Shown here: piece by piece, positions 61,219-64,000 of the stretch | How positions within the stretch are numbered: position 1 is the stretch's first letter | Layout of the letters: every line of letters begins with the position of its first letter | NCBI GenBank assembly: GCA_903822545.1 | Contig: CAIJPN010000113.1 | Coordinates: 1-64,000, forward strand | Source: an uncultured Anaerolineae bacterium | GTDB lineage: Bacteria; Chloroflexota; Anaerolineae; Anaerolineales; Villigracilaceae | DNA length: 64,000 bases | Direction: 5' to 3' | Notes under the pieces: model-generated | What the model was told of the DNA's origin: nothing | Databases searched by the model: none | The model's input: the letters and a program-made list of their open reading frames with translations, nothing else | Position numbers and translations under genes: made by a program

Positions 61219-62288
61219 TCAGCCTCGGCTTTCGTTGCAAGTGATGATCTTTTATTGGGGAAGCGAATGGTGAGGATTGTTCCTTCCCCGGAGGTGGAAC
61301 GCAGGTTGAAAGTCCCGCCAGAGAGTGTTACCCGTTCTTTCATCCCTTGCAGGCCAAGACCTTTGTGGGTTACGTTTTCTGGATGAAAGCCCTGCCCGTT
61401 ATCCTGCACCGTCAGGCAGATTTCGTCTTCATCTGCATTTAGAGATACCCAGGCCTGGCTGGCATCGGCATGCCGCGTGATGTTTGAGAGCGATTCTTGT
61501 AACACGCGGTATAGCGTTACGCTGATTGTGTCTGATACTTCGGGGATGGTTTCATCCGAGTCGAAGTTGGTGAACAGGCCTGTGCGCCGGGAAAAGTCGC
61601 TGCAATAGGCTTTCAGTGCGGGGGCTACTCCAAACGTATCGAGCAAGGGTGGGCGCAGGTCTTGGGCCAATAACCGCAGTTTGGCGAATGTTTGGGATGT
61701 TTCCACAACCAGGTCTTGCAGCGATTTTTTCAGGTCGCTCCTGTCATCGGGAATGTTATCACGAATGAATTGCAACTGGATTTGGTGGGCGGTTAGCGCC
61801 TGCCCAATATCATCGTGAATTTCCCGCGAGATGCGCAGCCGTTCTTCTTCCTGGGCTTCAATGACGCGTTCGGCCATCTCTTTGATGTGTTCGCGTTGTT
61901 CGAGCAGGGTGCGGTAACGGTTCAGGCGGGTGATGGTGCCCACGCGTGTACGCAATTCCTGTGGGTCGAACGGTTTGGCGACGAAGTCGTCTGCTCCAGC
62001 GCGCAGGCCGCGCAGGCGTGAATCACGGTCATCGAGGGCGGTCAGCAGCAGGATGGGAACCTCCCTGAGGCGGGCATCTTCACGCATGTGGTGGCAAACT
62101 TTAAAACCATCCATTCCTGGCATCATTACATCCAACAAGATCAGGTCTGGGGTGATTTTGTTTGCCATTTGAATCGCTTCTGGGCCGTTTGTGGCGGCTT
62201 CAAGGATATATCCTTGCCCTTCGAGAATGGCTAATATGGTCTCACGGGCACTCGGTTCGTCATCGACAACCAAAATAGTGCTATTCAT
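61215..62288 (-). CDS. REC - HisKA_3 histidine kinase (NarX/DesK type catalytic part)
   Basis: This is a 357-residue protein. The N-terminal receiver (about 1-120; LILLDVMMPGMDG, DDFVAKPFD) leads into a coiled linker, a HisKA_3 domain with EEERLRISREIHDDIGQALTAHQIQLQ (acceptor His near 159) and an HATPase (about 240-345; LQESLSNITRHADA, DNGQGF, GLGLQGMKERV). The receiver-first order suggests it relays from the hybrid kinase encoded upstream to the NarL-type regulator encoded downstream. All three genes overlap by four bases. Confidence 0.94.
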   Translation of the reverse strand: MNSTILVVDDEPSARETILAILEGQGYILEAATNGPEAIQMANKITPDLILLDVMMPGMDGFKVCHHMREDARLREVPILLLTALDDRDSRLRGLRAGADDFVAKPFDPQELRTRVGTITRLNRYRTLLEQREHIKEMAERVIEAQEEERLRISREIHDDIGQALTAHQIQLQFIRDNIPDDRSDLKKSLQDLVVETSQTFAKLRLLAQDLRPPLLDTFGVAPALKAYCSDFSRRTGLFTNFDSDETIPEVSDTISVTLYRVLQESLSNITRHADASQAWVSLNADEDEICLTVQDNGQGFHPENVTHKGLGLQGMKERVTLSGGTFNLRSTSGEGTILTIRFPNKRSSLATKAEAE

Positions 62289-64000
62289 GCCGGGTCTCCT
62301 TCCGGGTTAAGCAGGCGTTGGATAACCTGTAATAATTCTTTTAAGTGGACTGGTTTGCTCAGGTATTCGTTCATGCCGGCGGCCAGGCAGCGTTCGCGGT
62401 CGCTTTGCATGGCCAGGGCTGTCAGGGCCACGATTGGGATGCGAGCCAACCGGGCATCGCTGCGGATGCGTTGTGTGGCTTCCAGCCCATCCATAACTGG
62501 CATTTGCACATCCATCATGATCAAATCGGGCAGCAAGCGCTTGGTAATTGCCAGGGCTTCCAGACCGTCTTTGGCCTGCACCACCTGGTAGCCGGCAGAT
62601 TCCAGGTAATCGCCAACCACCATGGCAACGGTTTCGGTATCTTCAACCAGCAGGATGATTGGGCGGCTCTGCTCGGGTGCTGGGAGTTGGGGCACCGGGG
62701 TTTTGATTTCCTGGTGCGGGGTGGGGGCCACGCTGGGGTGAGTGCCGATCCAGGGCAGGGAAATGGTGAATCGGCTGCCCTTGCCTTGTTCGCTTTTGAC
62801 GGCTACGCTGCCGCCGTGCAGCCGCGCCATTTGCGAGACGAGCGCCAGCCCCAGGCCGGTGCCCGACTGTTCGCGCGTCAGGCCTGCATCGAGCTGGGTA
62901 AATGGCTGGAACAAGCGCGGCAAGTCAATTGCCTTGATCCCGATGCCTTTATCCCAAACAGTGATGAATACCTGCTCGCTATGGGTATCTCCGTGAACTT
63001 CAATGCCAAACTGCCCGCCCTCGGGGGTGAATTTGACAGCGTTGCTGAGCAGGTTAACCAGCATTTGCTTCAGGCGGCGTTCGTCGCCCATGATCAAATC
63101 AACCTTGTCATCATACTGGAATCTGACCTCTTGACGCTTTTTTAGGGCCAGTTCTTTGACCATGCGCATGCTGGTTTCACATACTGATTTTAAGTGCACT
63201 TTGTTAATATCAAGGGTGATTTTGCCAGCTTCGATTTTTGAAAGATCGAGAATATCGTTGATCAGGTTCAACAGGTGTTGTCCACTTTCGTGGATGACCC
63301 TGATGTAGCGCAGTTGTTTGTCATTGAGCGGTCCGCTGATCTGCTCCCCCAGGCTTTCAGAGATGCCCAGGATGGCGTTGAGCGGGGTGCGTAATTCGTG
63401 GCTCATATTTGCCAGGAATTCATCTTTGAGACGCAGGGCGCGTTCCATCTCAGCGTTTGCCAGGCGCAGGGTTTCTTCGGCCTGTTTGTGAGCGGTGATG
63501 TCGCGGCTGGTGGTGAGTATGTGGGTGTTGCCATCAATTACCAGTGGGAAGATGCGGCTTTCAATGCTGCGCTGGCGGCCATCGTTGAAGTTGAGCACAT
63601 ATTCCACCGGAGAGATATTCTCTGGTTTGATTTTGGCCTGGGTAATGGCTTTTTCCAGCCGGGCGATGGATTCTTCTCCCATTAACCCCAATTTTTGAAT
63701 GGTCAACCCAATCACTTCTTTGCGCGGCATGTGGGTCAACTCTTCGTACGCACGGTTGGCGCGGATGATATGACCAGCATCATCGAGCAGGGTCACTGCA
63801 TCGGGAGATTCTTCAAACAGCAGCCGGTTTTGTTCCTCGCTCTGCCTGAGGGCCTGTTCGGCGCGTTTGCGCTGGGTGATGTCTCTTACCATGCTCTGGA
63901 CGAGTTTGGGCAAGCGATTCTCATCGCGGATGAGGGACAGGTTGATCTCGGTTTCGATTTCCACACCGTCTTTGCGCCTGAATTTGCGCTCATAGGCCGG
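62285..64000 (-). CDS. PAS hybrid sensor histidine kinase (5' end outside window)
   Basis: The frame is open to base 64000, so the true start is beyond the window; a GTG at 63964 is only internal to a PAS domain (AYERKFRRKDG precedes it). The visible 571 residues hold the end of one PAS, a second PAS (about 50-175), HisKA (NMSHELRTPLNAILGIS), HATPase (DKGIGI, GTGLGLALV) and a receiver (IMMDVQMPVMDGLE, YLSKPVH). Four-base overlap with the REC-HisKA_3 gene makes a three-gene relay operon with the NarL-type regulator. The kinase core resembles those at 1-1155 and 36822-41765. Confidence 0.94.
   Translation of the reverse strand, partial: PAYERKFRRKDGVEIETEINLSLIRDENRLPKLVQSMVRDITQRKRAEQALRQSEEQNRLLFEESPDAVTLLDDAGHIIRANRAYEELTHMPRKEVIGLTIQKLGLMGEESIARLEKAITQAKIKPENISPVEYVLNFNDGRQRSIESRIFPLVIDGNTHILTTSRDITAHKQAEETLRLANAEMERALRLKDEFLANMSHELRTPLNAILGISESLGEQISGPLNDKQLRYIRVIHESGQHLLNLINDILDLSKIEAGKITLDINKVHLKSVCETSMRMVKELALKKRQEVRFQYDDKVDLIMGDERRLKQMLVNLLSNAVKFTPEGGQFGIEVHGDTHSEQVFITVWDKGIGIKAIDLPRLFQPFTQLDAGLTREQSGTGLGLALVSQMARLHGGSVAVKSEQGKGSRFTISLPWIGTHPSVAPTPHQEIKTPVPQLPAPEQSRPIILLVEDTETVAMVVGDYLESAGYQVVQAKDGLEALAITKRLLPDLIMMDVQMPVMDGLEATQRIRSDARLARIPIVALTALAMQSDRERCLAAGMNEYLSKPVHLKELLQVIQRLLNPEGDPA

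Overview
The window looks like chromosome from an uncultured member of the Chloroflexota, probably class Anaerolineae. This is inferred from three things: lipoproteins with a short Cys lipobox followed by Thr/Pro/Ala-rich linkers (13383, 19110, 57143), a very high density of PAS/GAF/REC signalling proteins, and abundant small GC-rich palindromic repeats between and inside genes. No rRNA, tRNA, CRISPR array, prophage or intact transposase was found. Both ends cut through hybrid histidine kinases.

Layout. 1-6493 (+): the end of a hybrid kinase, an orphan CheB-CheR-PAS fusion and an HWE/HisKA_2-type kinase, closed by a strong bidirectional terminator. 6580-16315 (-): a probable purine or nucleoside uptake and oxidation operon. 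It runs GntR/UTRA regulator, two ABC permeases, BmpA-type lipoprotein, ABC ATPase, FAD subunit, and a fused [2Fe-2S]/molybdopterin hydroxylase. A palindrome sits at the predicted start of transcription. 16676-18619 (+): a membrane PAS-PAS-GGDEF diguanylate cyclase. 18631-19110 (-): a small lipoprotein.

19400-36748 (+): a cell-surface glycan cluster. It has a pyruvyl transferase, a large membrane protein, a protein with four repeated domains, a PIG-V-like mannosyltransferase, GT2 and GT4 glycosyltransferases and a Wzx/MATE-type flippase. A partner-switching module lies inside it (STAS, GAF-PP2C-HATPase, STAS, single REC), and a PAS-rich hybrid kinase ends it. 36822-41765 (-): a 1647-residue MASE1 hybrid kinase. 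41960-47698 (+): L-serine dehydratase, a Ycf46-type AAA ATPase, a membrane protein and an Ig-repeat membrane protein. 47811-50000 (+): a CHAT-TPR protein broken by two compensating frameshifts and carrying two in-frame repeat insertions.

50157-57025 (-): Tex, then a decayed transposase fragment, then a NurA / HAS-barrel protein / HerA operon. That operon is interrupted by a small PD-(D/E)XK (GxxExxY) gene lying exactly between 28-bp inverted repeats. This is the most element-like structure in the window. 57143-64000: a SIMPL-domain lipoprotein, an HD-GYP response regulator and a REC-PAS-kinase (+), facing a hybrid kinase, REC-HisKA_3 kinase and NarL-type regulator (-).

Common themes: c-di-GMP synthesis and breakdown, many soluble multi-PAS kinases, glycan output under likely STAS control, and repeat elements that have entered coding sequence without breaking it.
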